Assembly: GCF_017581925.1 (NCBI RefSeq)
Contig: NZ_JAGEVG010000003.1
Location: forward strand, 1 to 64,000
DNA: 64,000 nucleotides
Source: Gelidibacter pelagius
GTDB lineage: Bacteria > Bacteroidota > Bacteroidia > Flavobacteriales > Flavobacteriaceae
Direction of reading: 5' to 3'
The translations under genes and the position numbers were made by a program. Under the pieces are notes generated by a model that did not search any database, was not told the origin of the DNA, and saw only the letters and a program-made list of their open reading frames with translations. Positions 47,480-56,250 of this stretch are shown piece after piece. Position 1 is the first letter of the stretch. Each line of letters starts with the position of its first letter.

Positions 47480-47568
47480 GTTTCTTATATTTTGAAGCAT
47501 AAAATGCTATTTCTTTTTTAAACAGAGGGTCTGTCCATAATGTTTATTTTATTTAACTTAGCATCACT

Positions 47569-48252
47569 ATGAGGAAAAAAATCGCATTGCTTTTAGTGTT
47601 GGTTGTAGTAGGTTTTGCATTTGTGAAATCACCAGTAGCGCAATTACCTGAAGGATTTGTCTACGTTAAGGATCATATTCCTGATTTGGAAGTTGAATTG
47701 CGATATTTCACCAACAATAACTTTATCGGAATGCCCATTGAAGGCTATAAGTCCAACAGATTGATTTTTACTTCTGAAGCCACAGAAGCCTTAAAAAAAG
47801 TACAGGAGGATCTGCGCTATCAAAATCTCTGCTTAAAAGTGTATGATGCCTATAGACCGCAACGTGCCGTAGATCATTTTGTTGCTTGGTCGAAAGATTT
47901 GACAGACACAATTCAAAAGCGCGAATTTTATCCAGAAGTCGACAAGCAGTTTTTATTTAGGGACGGCTATATCGCTTCAAGATCTGGGCACAGTAGAGGT
48001 AGTACCATCGATTTGACCATTATTGATGCTGATACTGGAGAACCTTTAGATATGGGTGGCCCTTATGATTTTTTTGGTGAGCTATCTTGGTTGGATTATA
48101 CCAATCTCACGGAAGCGCAATTGCGAAATCGACAACTCTTACAGGATGTGATGCTGAAATACAATTTTAGAAATTACCCTAAAGAATGGTGGCATTTTAC
48201 CTTGAGATGGGAGCCATTTCCGGATACTTATTTTGATTTTGCGGTGGAATGA
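47569..48252 (+). CDS. M15 family D-alanyl-D-alanine dipeptidase (VanX/DdpX-like), exported
   Basis: A 227-residue zinc peptidase with an N-terminal hydrophobic signal (residues 4-22). VanX motifs are present: YDAYRPQRAV (arginine of the active site), SGHSRGSTIDLT (zinc His and Asp) and EWWHF (catalytic Glu, zinc His). It probably cleaves D-Ala-D-Ala dipeptide in the periplasm as part of cell-wall turnover. No vanHA genes are adjacent, so vancomycin resistance should not be inferred. Confidence 0.9.
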   Translation: MRKKIALLLVLVVVGFAFVKSPVAQLPEGFVYVKDHIPDLEVELRYFTNNNFIGMPIEGYKSNRLIFTSEATEALKKVQEDLRYQNLCLKVYDAYRPQRAVDHFVAWSKDLTDTIQKREFYPEVDKQFLFRDGYIASRSGHSRGSTIDLTIIDADTGEPLDMGGPYDFFGELSWLDYTNLTEAQLRNRQLLQDVMLKYNFRNYPKEWWHFTLRWEPFPDTYFDFAVE

Positions 48253-48256
48253 ATTT

Positions 48257-48303
48257 CCCGCAGACCCGCCTGTCGGCCGGGCAGGTTACGCAGATTTCGC
48301 AGA
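48257..48303 (-). repeat. Dispersed GC-rich intergenic repeat, copy 2
   Basis: The reverse complement reads TCTGCGAAATCTGCG, then CCTGCCCGGCCGACAGGCGG and GTCTGCGGG, matching 514-563. It starts four bases after the VanX-like stop. Confidence 0.7.
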
Positions 48304-48465
48304 AGATTCCAAAAAAAACAAAACTTTCTGACGGGAGTAAATATCAATAATACCAATTTAATTACATTGTTTATTTGGTATAACTACTGTTGGGGGAAAT
48401 AAAATGAAATCAATAGAATAAGATTCTGCCTTTTATTCCCGACAAATTTGTTAACGTCTTATAAA

Positions 48466-50343
48466 TTATTTGATCACTTCTTCCTCAGGTTTAAAAGCCA
48501 GAAGATCATCTATGGTCATCACGGTAACAGAATGATAATTTGGCCGTGACTTTTCGTAAATTTTCAGCGCGTCTTCCAATCTATCATTTCTTTTGAAGGC
48601 TTTAAAAATAGTTTCCACATACCAACGTCGGCCTACAGATGTCAAGAAATCTTCAATTTTAGCGTCCACATTTCTTCCGTGATAATCATGATTTATAGCC
48701 TGTTCGTACCAAACCATTTGAATATAAGAGTTTGAGGAATTGGTCAGGTTTAATAGATCGTCCAAGGTTTTCATTTGCTCCACCGTCATGGTTGCAGGAA
48801 GATTTCTAATAAAGTGCACCCATTCCTGAGGTGTCCAATCTTTAGTGATTTCTTTATCAAATTCGTTGTTGACGATAAATTCTTGAAGAATTTCTTCGAC
48901 ATTTTTGAATTTATCAGAAGTTATGACCGCTTGGTTTTTAGGCACCCCTGGCTGATTGACCCATTGATCCGTATTAAAGGTCATCTTGTTTTTTTCTAAT
49001 AGATTCGTGTTGAGGTAAGTCACAAATTTCTCTGTAGTCATTGTTGAGAAGGCATGTTCCTTAAAATACTGTTTTAAAAATGCATCAAATTTATTGCGTC
49101 CGACTGTTTCTTCCAAGGTTCTTAAAAAGAGATAGCCTTTGTCATAAGCAATACTGTTCATACCATCGTCAGGATTTTTGCCTTTTAAATTGAGTTTCAA
49201 TTTGGTGGCATTTGGCGTGTCTTTTAAATATTCCAATTCATCGTCTAAATCCTGCCTGCTGATTAGGGCCAGCATATCGGCACGTTCATTTCCGTAGAGG
49301 GCTTCCATGATGCGCATTTCAAAATACACAGTAAAGCCTTCGTTGATCCAAAAATCATTCCATGTGGTGTTTGTGACCAGGTTACCAGACCATGAATGTG
49401 CGAGCTCATGAGCAATCAATGAGGTCAAGCTTTTATCGCCGGCAATAACAGTTGGCGTTGCAAAAGTCAATCTTGGGTTTTCCATCCCACCGAAAGGAAA
49501 GCTCGGCGGCAGGACAATGACGTCAAACTGTTCCCAAACATAATCGCCATAAAGATTTTCAGCTGCTGACACCATCTTTTCCATATCAGAAAACTCATCG
49601 AATGCTTTATTAAGCATAGATTTTTCAGCATAAACACCAGTACGTTCGCTAATCGCTTTGTAACTTAAATCGCCAACTGCCAATGCGATTAGGTATGCAG
49701 GAATGGCCTGTTTCATTCTGAAGTGATACAAACCGTCTTCAGTTTTTTCCTTCGGATTTTCAGCGCTCATGACTGCCATCAAACCTTTGGGCACTTGCAC
49801 AGTGGCCTCATAGGTCAAACGTATTTGTGGGCTATCTTGAATGGGAATCCAGGTTCTCGTCAAAATCGCCTGTCCTTGTGTAAATAGAAAAGGTTTGGTT
49901 TTATCAGCTGTTTGTTTAGGTTTTAACCACTGTAAAGCTTCCGAGTCTTTTGTGGTTTTATAGATAATTTCGATTTTCTTGGTGTCTTTTTTAATGGTAA
50001 TGGTCAGCGGCTGTCCCAAAATTTTGTCGTTGGCTCCCAATGAGAATTCGGTTTCTTTGCCATCGGCCATGACAGATTCGATAGTTAAGTTTTTTGAATC
50101 TAAGATTATTTGTGTGCTATTATTATTGACAATGTCATAAATGGCTTTTCCAGTTATAATTTCGTTTTCAAAATCGACAGCAATCTCTAAATTCAAGTGA
50201 TTGACAAACGCATTATTTGGTTTGGCATAAGAATGTGGCTCTTCTACATAACTATAAATAACTACTTCTTCTTTTTCTTTAGATTCTGCGCAGCCAGCCA
50301 TAACAAATAGGATTAAATAAAATAAAAGTTTGGGAGTATTCAT
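48466..50343 (-). CDS. M1 family aminopeptidase, lipoprotein
   Basis: A gluzincin aminopeptidase of 625 residues with a lipoprotein signal (lipobox VMAGC, C18). GGMENPRL is the substrate-binding GxMEN motif. HELAHSWSGN followed by NEGFTVYFE gives the HExxH-18-E zinc site. The C-terminal helical (ARM-like) domain resembles leukotriene A4 hydrolase types. It is likely anchored in the periplasm or outer membrane and takes N-terminal residues off peptides. Confidence 0.92.
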   Translation of the reverse strand: MNTPKLLFYLILFVMAGCAESKEKEEVVIYSYVEEPHSYAKPNNAFVNHLNLEIAVDFENEIITGKAIYDIVNNNSTQIILDSKNLTIESVMADGKETEFSLGANDKILGQPLTITIKKDTKKIEIIYKTTKDSEALQWLKPKQTADKTKPFLFTQGQAILTRTWIPIQDSPQIRLTYEATVQVPKGLMAVMSAENPKEKTEDGLYHFRMKQAIPAYLIALAVGDLSYKAISERTGVYAEKSMLNKAFDEFSDMEKMVSAAENLYGDYVWEQFDVIVLPPSFPFGGMENPRLTFATPTVIAGDKSLTSLIAHELAHSWSGNLVTNTTWNDFWINEGFTVYFEMRIMEALYGNERADMLALISRQDLDDELEYLKDTPNATKLKLNLKGKNPDDGMNSIAYDKGYLFLRTLEETVGRNKFDAFLKQYFKEHAFSTMTTEKFVTYLNTNLLEKNKMTFNTDQWVNQPGVPKNQAVITSDKFKNVEEILQEFIVNNEFDKEITKDWTPQEWVHFIRNLPATMTVEQMKTLDDLLNLTNSSNSYIQMVWYEQAINHDYHGRNVDAKIEDFLTSVGRRWYVETIFKAFKRNDRLEDALKIYEKSRPNYHSVTVMTIDDLLAFKPEEEVIK

Positions 50344-50393
50344 GATGGTTTAAATCGATTAAGTTATCTAAGATAATATTTAAAAGGGTGAAA

Positions 50394-50753
50394 TTAGAGT
50401 TGGAAATACCAAAATGCCCAGTACATTAATCCAAACTGTAAAGGAATTCGCAATAACAAGACCCACACCGGAATGCCAGCACCTGCTTTTTTGCTGGTCA
50501 ACATATAATAATGAACGATTAAGAACACGACGAGCATCGCAATAATACCTGATATAGCGAGGTTTTTTGTTGAAGGAAAACACAAGCCAACACCCAGCAT
50601 AATCTCCGCTATCCCGCTAAGGAATACCAGGAGTTTAGGTTTAGGTAAGTATCTTGGCATGATGCGTAAATACATTTTAGGTTTGATAAAATGCATAGTG
50701 CCGGCAAACACGTAGATTGCTGCCATTAAGTAAAGATGCCAAGGATATATCAT
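50394..50753 (-). CDS. DoxX family membrane protein
   Basis: A 119-residue integral membrane protein with four transmembrane helices and the DoxX pattern (YVFAGTMHFIKP, then GIAEIMLGVGL). Function unknown. Six bases after the preceding gene, so cotranscribed with it. Confidence 0.85.
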   Translation of the reverse strand: MIYPWHLYLMAAIYVFAGTMHFIKPKMYLRIMPRYLPKPKLLVFLSGIAEIMLGVGLCFPSTKNLAISGIIAMLVVFLIVHYYMLTSKKAGAGIPVWVLLLRIPLQFGLMYWAFWYFQL

Positions 50754-50759
50754 GGGTTA

Positions 50760-51743
50760 TTAGTCTTTATAAACATTAAAAGTGAGTCCGATACCGTAAT
50801 TATTTAGTCCTGATTGGAGGAGGGTTGATTGAAAGTTGCTGCCTCGCTCAAATCGCGTCCATTTATTATTATTGACAAAAACACGTTTGACATAGGTTTT
50901 ATTTCCTGAAATTTTATCCGTAAAAGGAAGGAGCGGTCTAAAGTTGGTCGGAATTTTTATAATACTTCCATCATTGGATTTGATTTCCTTATATTTTTTA
51001 TTGGACAATAATTTGCCCTTATCATCCGTATAACCCAAAACTTGTAAGGATACAAATACACCCGATTGTGGAATGAGAATATCTTCATCTGAAACGTCCA
51101 AAGTAAATTTGTCGCCGTCTTTCTCAGTCGCTCGGAACACAATGGTGCGAAAGCTGATTTCTTTCCCTGGGTGACCGTTTTCATTGTTGTAAAATTTCAC
51201 CTTAAACAATGTCGAAAAGGGTTTTTTATCGGCATTGGAACGTTTTCGTTTTTCCCAATCTTTAGATTCGAGAGTAATAGGGAAGTGAACTTTAGTGATT
51301 TTTTTCAATGCCTCATCCGGATTATTGAAGTAAACGGCAATTTCTGATTCTATAGTGGGCAACCAACATTTGTAATAATCGTCATCTAGATGAGGTTTGA
51401 TGTCTTCCACCTTGAATTTCCGATCTATTTTAGCCGAAATCAATACTTCGTCCAAAGCATTAACTTCTGGATACATTAGAATGGTTTCAGGTAAATTTGC
51501 AGTGGCCAAATTGAGGTCTTTAAAGCCTAAGGCGGAAATATAGAGTGTATCAATATCTGGATAAAGTTTTTTTGTAAAAATAAATTGGCCTTCATCGTTT
51601 GCAAATAAACCGTTGCCGTTGTTAAAGGAGACTGTAGCGTAAGACACCGGGTAATTGGTTTGTGCATCTTTTATGGTGGTTTGAGCGAAGCTTAAACTCA
51701 CATAAAGTAATAATAAATAAAACGGTGTTGATTTATAATTCAT
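50760..51743 (-). CDS. Exported protein with carboxypeptidase-like regulatory domain
   Basis: A 327-residue protein with a signal peptide (YVSLSFAQ) and a CarboxypepD_reg-like beta-sandwich at about 22-95 (KDAQTNYPVSYATVSF; SALGFKD). It ends in an uncharacterised region of about 220 residues. It resembles the gene at 11619-12929 in layout, not in detail. Function unknown. First gene of a unit with DoxX. Confidence 0.78.
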   Translation of the reverse strand: MNYKSTPFYLLLLYVSLSFAQTTIKDAQTNYPVSYATVSFNNGNGLFANDEGQFIFTKKLYPDIDTLYISALGFKDLNLATANLPETILMYPEVNALDEVLISAKIDRKFKVEDIKPHLDDDYYKCWLPTIESEIAVYFNNPDEALKKITKVHFPITLESKDWEKRKRSNADKKPFSTLFKVKFYNNENGHPGKEISFRTIVFRATEKDGDKFTLDVSDEDILIPQSGVFVSLQVLGYTDDKGKLLSNKKYKEIKSNDGSIIKIPTNFRPLLPFTDKISGNKTYVKRVFVNNNKWTRFERGSNFQSTLLQSGLNNYGIGLTFNVYKD

Positions 51744-51810
51744 AGGGGGCTGTCTTTTGTGCGACGTTTGTTATTTAAAAGTTTAAGACTTTAAAGATAC
51801 ATTTATTAAT

Positions 51811-51846
51811 AAAAAAAAACGGCCAACAAAATGTTAACCGTTTAAT
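51811..51846 (-). terminator. Terminator of the DEAD-box gene
   Basis: On the minus strand an imperfect stem (AAACGG/CCGTTT outer, AACA/TGTT inner, two mismatched pairs between) is followed by nine T. It ends minus-strand transcripts from upstream. Confidence 0.6.
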
Positions 51847-51922
51847 GATAGCGTAAATATTTACAGATAGCTGATTTTGTGAGACCTAAAGTTAAGAAGT
51901 CCGCGGGTTCATGTTCAGGTCT

Positions 51923-52051
51923 ACACAGGGAAACTAAAAATGTGATATACCTCTAAGTGGCAGCAGCGCCTGTAGCATATTTTGCTTTGTCTAAACTTGC
52001 AGCATACCCAATTTCAAATGAGCCACCAATAATCAATATGTCCCAATTTAT
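51923..52051 (-). pseudogene. Remnant of an SMR-family small multidrug transporter
   Basis: On the minus strand codons from 52051 down read INWDILIIGGSFEIGYAASL, then DKAKYATGAAAT-stop-RYITFLVSLC. This matches the first 43 or so residues of small multidrug resistance proteins (SugE/EmrE type), including the membrane-embedded glutamate in GGSFEIG. The expected ATG is ATA, one conserved TGG is a TAG stop, and homology ends abruptly after LVSLC. Remaining helices 2-4 are missing. A dead fragment, lying between the DEAD-box gene and its terminator. The call rests on remembered family patterns. Confidence 0.6.
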
Positions 52052-52107
52052 AAATTGAAACTCTAACTATAAATTCCAAACTTCAATCTTCCTACTTCCA
52101 GCTCTTT

Positions 52108-53349
52108 CTAATACCAACGTTTCTTCTTACTTTTCGAGCCTTGCCCTTTACGTCCCTTCTTATGCTTACTTCCTGTTTTTTTAGAGGTATGAATAATAGG
52201 TTTCGCTTTTGGATCCAAAGGGTAAGGATGATCTTCTTCAACCGGAATCTGTAGGTTGATCAATTGCTGAATACTCTTGACATAGGCTTTTTCATCCGCT
52301 GAACAGAAAGAATAGGAGTTGCCAAAATGCTCTGCACGACCCGTTCTTCCAATGCGATGAACATAGGTTTCTGGCACGTTTGGCATATCAAAATTGACCA
52401 CGGCATCCAACTCATTGATGTCAATACCTCTTGCGGCAACGTCTGTTGCAATAAGAATATTGGCTTCACCATGCTTGAATTTGCTTAGAGCAGCTTGTCG
52501 GTCACTTTGGGTTTTATCCCCATGAAAACTCTCCACTTTATACCCGTTTTTTAATAGGGTCTGCTCGAGTTTTTCAACCCCAAATTTGGTTCGTCTAAAA
52601 ATAAGAATATTGCCTTTGATTGTATTGCGCAACAAGTGGAGGCACAATTCGATTTTGTTCTGTTTTGGAACATAATACAAGACTTGGCTCACGTTTTTAG
52701 CAACCGATGAAGTGGGTGTTACTTCCACCCGTTCTGGCGACTTTAAAATGGAGTTTGCCAGTTGTTCTACCTTGAAAGGCATGGTTGCAGAAAACAGCAA
52801 AATTTGCTTTCCTTCAGGACACAGACGTTCAATTTTGGAAACCTCATCGATGAAACCCATATCCAGCATCAAGTCGGCTTCGTCCAAAACCAAAATTTCG
52901 ATATGATCCAAATTGATCTGATCCTGTTTGTGTAAATCAAGTAAACGTCCAGGTGTTGCAATAACAATGTCGACGCCTTTTTTAAGAAGGTCAATTTGCG
53001 GATCGATGGAGGCACCTCCAAAAATCACCATTGTTTTTAAATTGGTATAGGCACTGTAAGTCTTAAAGTTTTGGGCAATTTGTATCGCCAATTCCCGCGT
53101 AGGACTGATGATCAAGGCTCTGATTTTTTTTGCTTTTTTTGCTTCATCTTGATGGTCAAAAAGAAGTTGCAAAATGGGAAGTGCAAATGCAGCGGTTTTT
53201 CCCGTGCCTGTTTGCGCAGAGGCGATGACATCTTTTTTGGCCAAAACCAATGGGATGGTCTTTTCTTGTACTAAGGTGGGGATTTGGTAACCGGATTCGG
53301 CTACTGCTTTTAAAATGGGTTTATTGAGTTGTAAGTCCTTAAATGACAT
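52108..53349 (-). CDS. DEAD-box RNA helicase (RhlE-like)
   Basis: An ATP-dependent RNA helicase of 413 residues. It shows the Q motif (PTLVQEKTIP), motif I AQTGTGKT (45-52), PTRELA, DEAD in LVLDEADLMLDMGF, SAT, and HRIGRTGR in the second RecA domain. The basic tail is rich in Lys/Gly (about 385-413). Probably acts in ribosome assembly or RNA turnover. Monocistronic. Confidence 0.94.
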   Translation of the reverse strand: MSFKDLQLNKPILKAVAESGYQIPTLVQEKTIPLVLAKKDVIASAQTGTGKTAAFALPILQLLFDHQDEAKKAKKIRALIISPTRELAIQIAQNFKTYSAYTNLKTMVIFGGASIDPQIDLLKKGVDIVIATPGRLLDLHKQDQINLDHIEILVLDEADLMLDMGFIDEVSKIERLCPEGKQILLFSATMPFKVEQLANSILKSPERVEVTPTSSVAKNVSQVLYYVPKQNKIELCLHLLRNTIKGNILIFRRTKFGVEKLEQTLLKNGYKVESFHGDKTQSDRQAALSKFKHGEANILIATDVAARGIDINELDAVVNFDMPNVPETYVHRIGRTGRAEHFGNSYSFCSADEKAYVKSIQQLINLQIPVEEDHPYPLDPKAKPIIHTSKKTGSKHKKGRKGQGSKSKKKRWY

Positions 53350-53414
53350 TTATTATTATTTTCTGCAAAGATAGCAGAAAATATAGTTGGAATTTGGGGA
53401 TTGAAGCTGTGGTT

Positions 53415-53567
53415 TTAATCTAATGCGTTTTTGGTCACATATACACGCCAACCTATGATGGCCATTTGAAGTTTGGAAGCTTTAGAAAGATCAAGCTGGC
53501 GTTTTGAATAGCTTGGAAGTAGTGCTTTATTGATCTTTGCCAAAAATTTAAAAAAACTTTTTTTCAT
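53415..53567 (-). CDS. 50-residue conserved basic protein
   Basis: A short gene starting at 53567 with a ribosome binding site AGAAGG a few bases upstream and a -7 box at 53613-53620. The product begins MKKSFFKFLAKINKALLPSY, continues with SKRQLDLSKASK and ends GWRVYVTKNALD. It is strongly basic in its N-terminal half. Nearly identical small proteins occur in many Flavobacteriaceae, sometimes labelled 'SsrA-binding protein', a label the sequence does not justify. Function unknown. Confidence 0.75.
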   Translation of the reverse strand: MKKSFFKFLAKINKALLPSYSKRQLDLSKASKLQMAIIGWRVYVTKNALD

Positions 53568-53612
53568 AGTGCCCTTCTTGTAAAAGTCGACGCTTTTTTA
53601 TCGCATCTGTAA

Positions 53613-53620
53613 CAAAGATA
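53613..53620 (-). promoter_or_regulatory. -7 box of the 50-residue protein gene
   Basis: On the minus strand TATCTTTG, full consensus, 45 bases before the ATG. This supports the small gene being real. Confidence 0.55.
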
Positions 53621-54164
53621 GAAATTTAAGCCTTGAAAAATATTAAATGAATGTTGTTTCAATAAAACTAAGGTCAAAACTCATTCTAGACTGAGTTTTA
53701 CTTAGTTTTTGCATTTAGCTAATCGAAAAAATAATAACGATTATAATTTTGGCAAGTGTGATCATAATAGTAGTGTTTTTAAAGATTAATATTTTGTTTT
53801 GAATTGCAATTGTCTTTTCAATATATCGGTTTTAAGAATGATGTTCCTAATGTTTTAGCAGTTTTTAATGAATTCAGCTTTGAATTTATAATTAAAATGA
53901 TGGTTACTATTACATATATATGAAACACGTCTTGTTTCAAGTTTGTTTTTGTAATGATAAATGGGTTGTTGTGTTCCATAATGTTAGTTTTGAAGAGTGT
54001 TTTTTTGATCCTTTTCAAAAACTCAGATGGATTTTCTCCTAAAAACATGAAGTTTCCGCGTTTTCATCTTTCTGGTATACGCTTTTCATATCTTTTTTGA
54101 ATTTAGGAAATTGTTAAATTCATCGTTTATTAAGTTCCAATGTTTTTCATATCAGTCTGTTATG
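53621..54164. other. AT-rich gap before the secreted nuclease
   Basis: About 540 bases with no supported gene. A minus-strand frame at 53818-54048 has no ribosome binding site or recognisable similarity. Confidence 0.5.
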
Positions 54165-54172
54165 TATCTTTA
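54165..54172 (+). promoter_or_regulatory. -7-like box of the nuclease gene
   Basis: TATCTTTA, one base off TAnnTTTG, 14 bases before the ATG at 54187. Confidence 0.4.
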
Positions 54173-54186
54173 TTAAAAACCTCATA

Positions 54187-56175
54187 ATGAAACATATAGC
54201 TGTAATTCTTCTTTTTCTGATCTTTTCAACTATAACCTTCGCACAGGTGGTTATCAATGAATTGGATTGTGATACTCCAAGTATCGACGACAAGGAGTTT
54301 GTTGAACTCCTCTCCGAAACGCCCAACTTCCCTTTGGATGGTTATGTTTTGGTATTTTTTAACGGTTCAATATCTGGTGGCAACACGAGTTATTTGGCGT
54401 TGGATTTGACTGGTTATGAAACTGATATTAACGGATTGTTGCTTATTGGAAGTAAGTTTGTTGTTCCGACGCCCCAATATTTAATACCCGTTTCCGTAAT
54501 TCAAAACGGCCCTGATGCGGTGGCGCTCTATCGTGGAAATGATGAAGATTTTCCTGAATACACCTTGGCTTATGTGGACGACAGTTTGGTTGATGTTTTG
54601 GTTTATGGTACCAACGATCCGGATGCCAATGGGCTTTTGGATATTTTTAGGGCCTTTGATCTTGATATCCAACAGATCAATGAAGGGCCGAACAATAATA
54701 CTAACTCCATCCAACGTTTTGTGGATGATGACGGTTTAGTCACCTATTTGGCAACAACGCCTACACCAAGGCAATTGAATGATGGTTCTGGGATTGTGCT
54801 GAATGGTATTTTGATAAGCATTCCAGAAACGCAGTATAATGAAGGAGATACGTTTGATATTAATTTCACCACGGAACAAAATGTGACTGAAGATCTCACA
54901 TTCAATTTAAGTCTGGATAATTTCGGTTTTAACACCACTGATTTTACAGGTGATACGGTCCTGACAATTCCAAGCGGATCAAACACGGTAACAACCACTA
55001 TTACCATAATTGATGACGATGACGATGAAGGCGATGAGGTTATGAAGGTGACTATTTCAGGATTCCCACCAACATTTTTAGCCTTGAATAACCATTTGGA
55101 GATAAGAGTCGTAGACAATGATTTTACTACGGCAGCTTTTGGAACGCCTATCAATCCGACGTTCGGAATTGTCAATAGTTCGCAACCCAATGGGTATTAC
55201 GATAGTTTGGATGGTTTGGCAGATGCTGATTTAAAACAAGCTATCCAAGATATTATAGCCGAAGAAGGGGTGGTCAGGGCACAAACTTATGCTGATGTTA
55301 TTGATATTTTAAAAGAGGCCGATCAAAATCCTGAACACAGTAATGAAGTGTGGTTGGTGTATCAAGAAACTGGACGCCCCAAATTAGACTTTCAGCTAAC
55401 CAGTGAAAGTCTTAATAAATGGAACAGGGAGCATACCTATCCACGAAGTAGAGGCCGATTTTACAGTATTGATTTAGATGAGATTTTCGATGGCAAGGAT
55501 GTTTATTGGAATACCAATGCAGACTCCCTTCGTCATGGAAATAGTGATGCACATGCAATTCGTGCGGCAGATTCTCGTGAGAATAGCAGACGAAGCAATT
55601 TGCACTACGGTCAATACAACGGGCCAAAAGGGACTTTAGGCAAGTTTAAAGGCGATGTGGCACGTGGTGTTTTTTATTTGGCCCTACGCTACAACGGACT
55701 TGAAGTTGTCAATGGATTTCCTGAGGATACGGGAGGGGAGTTGGGAGACCTGGAAACTTTGTTGGAATGGCACCGAAATGATCCACCTGACGATTTTGAA
55801 ATGAACCGAAACAATATCATCTACACTTGGCAACTCAATAGGAACCCTTTTATCGATCTGCCTGAATTGGTGGAATATATTTGGGGTCATAGGGGAGGAC
55901 AGGTTTGGAATAGGGAATTGGGTTTGAAAGAAAACAATGCGCTGAATCTTAAAATCTTTCCGAATCCAATCAGAGATAGACTTTATATTTCAGGAGTTCA
56001 GAACGATACCCAAATAGAAATCTTTAGCATGGATAGTCGTAAATTGATGCAACACCGGATGACTGAAGATGTTTCTTTGAGTCTTTACTCTGATTTTGGA
56101 TTATCATCCGGCATTTATCTTATGCGATTGGAATCACAAGGAAAAGCCCTGACCAAAAAGATTGTGGTAGAGTAA
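54187..56175 (+). CDS. T9SS-secreted endonuclease I with lamin-tail and Calx-beta domains
   Basis: A secreted nuclease of 662 residues. The signal peptide ends TITFAQ. Residues 21-195 resemble a lamin-tail domain (VINELDCDTPSIDDKEFVEL). A Calx-beta module follows at about 215-315 (acidic DDDDDEGDE), and the endonuclease I (EndA-type) domain at about 320-580. The catalytic motif is WNREHTYPRS with H416, supported by NSDAHAIRAAD, GDVARGVFYLALRY and DPPDDFEMNRNN. A T9SS type A sorting domain ends the protein (about 590-662). It likely degrades extracellular DNA for nutrients. Monocistronic. Confidence 0.92.
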   Translation: MKHIAVILLFLIFSTITFAQVVINELDCDTPSIDDKEFVELLSETPNFPLDGYVLVFFNGSISGGNTSYLALDLTGYETDINGLLLIGSKFVVPTPQYLIPVSVIQNGPDAVALYRGNDEDFPEYTLAYVDDSLVDVLVYGTNDPDANGLLDIFRAFDLDIQQINEGPNNNTNSIQRFVDDDGLVTYLATTPTPRQLNDGSGIVLNGILISIPETQYNEGDTFDINFTTEQNVTEDLTFNLSLDNFGFNTTDFTGDTVLTIPSGSNTVTTTITIIDDDDDEGDEVMKVTISGFPPTFLALNNHLEIRVVDNDFTTAAFGTPINPTFGIVNSSQPNGYYDSLDGLADADLKQAIQDIIAEEGVVRAQTYADVIDILKEADQNPEHSNEVWLVYQETGRPKLDFQLTSESLNKWNREHTYPRSRGRFYSIDLDEIFDGKDVYWNTNADSLRHGNSDAHAIRAADSRENSRRSNLHYGQYNGPKGTLGKFKGDVARGVFYLALRYNGLEVVNGFPEDTGGELGDLETLLEWHRNDPPDDFEMNRNNIIYTWQLNRNPFIDLPELVEYIWGHRGGQVWNRELGLKENNALNLKIFPNPIRDRLYISGVQNDTQIEIFSMDSRKLMQHRMTEDVSLSLYSDFGLSSGIYLMRLESQGKALTKKIVVE

Positions 56176-56197
56176 CAACCGAGGATTTAAAAATAGA

Positions 56198-56229
56198 AAA
56201 GCCCAAATTCAGTTATGAATTTGGGCTTT
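56198..56229. terminator. Bidirectional terminator between the nuclease and M56 genes
   Basis: A 14-bp perfect stem, AAAGCCCAAATTCA with TGAATTTGGGCTTT, has a 4-base loop and lies between convergent genes. T-rich on the minus-strand side. Confidence 0.8.
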
Positions 56230-56250
56230 CTTAATGGGCCTTAATTTCAG

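Noticed and set aside
47569-48252. Vancomycin resistance locus
   Set aside because: Only a VanX-like dipeptidase is present; no vanH, vanA-type ligase or vanRS genes are adjacent.
53818-54048. 76-codon minus-strand frame in the gap before the nuclease gene
   Set aside because: AT-driven composition (Ile/Lys/Asn/Thr), no start signal, no recognisable similarity.
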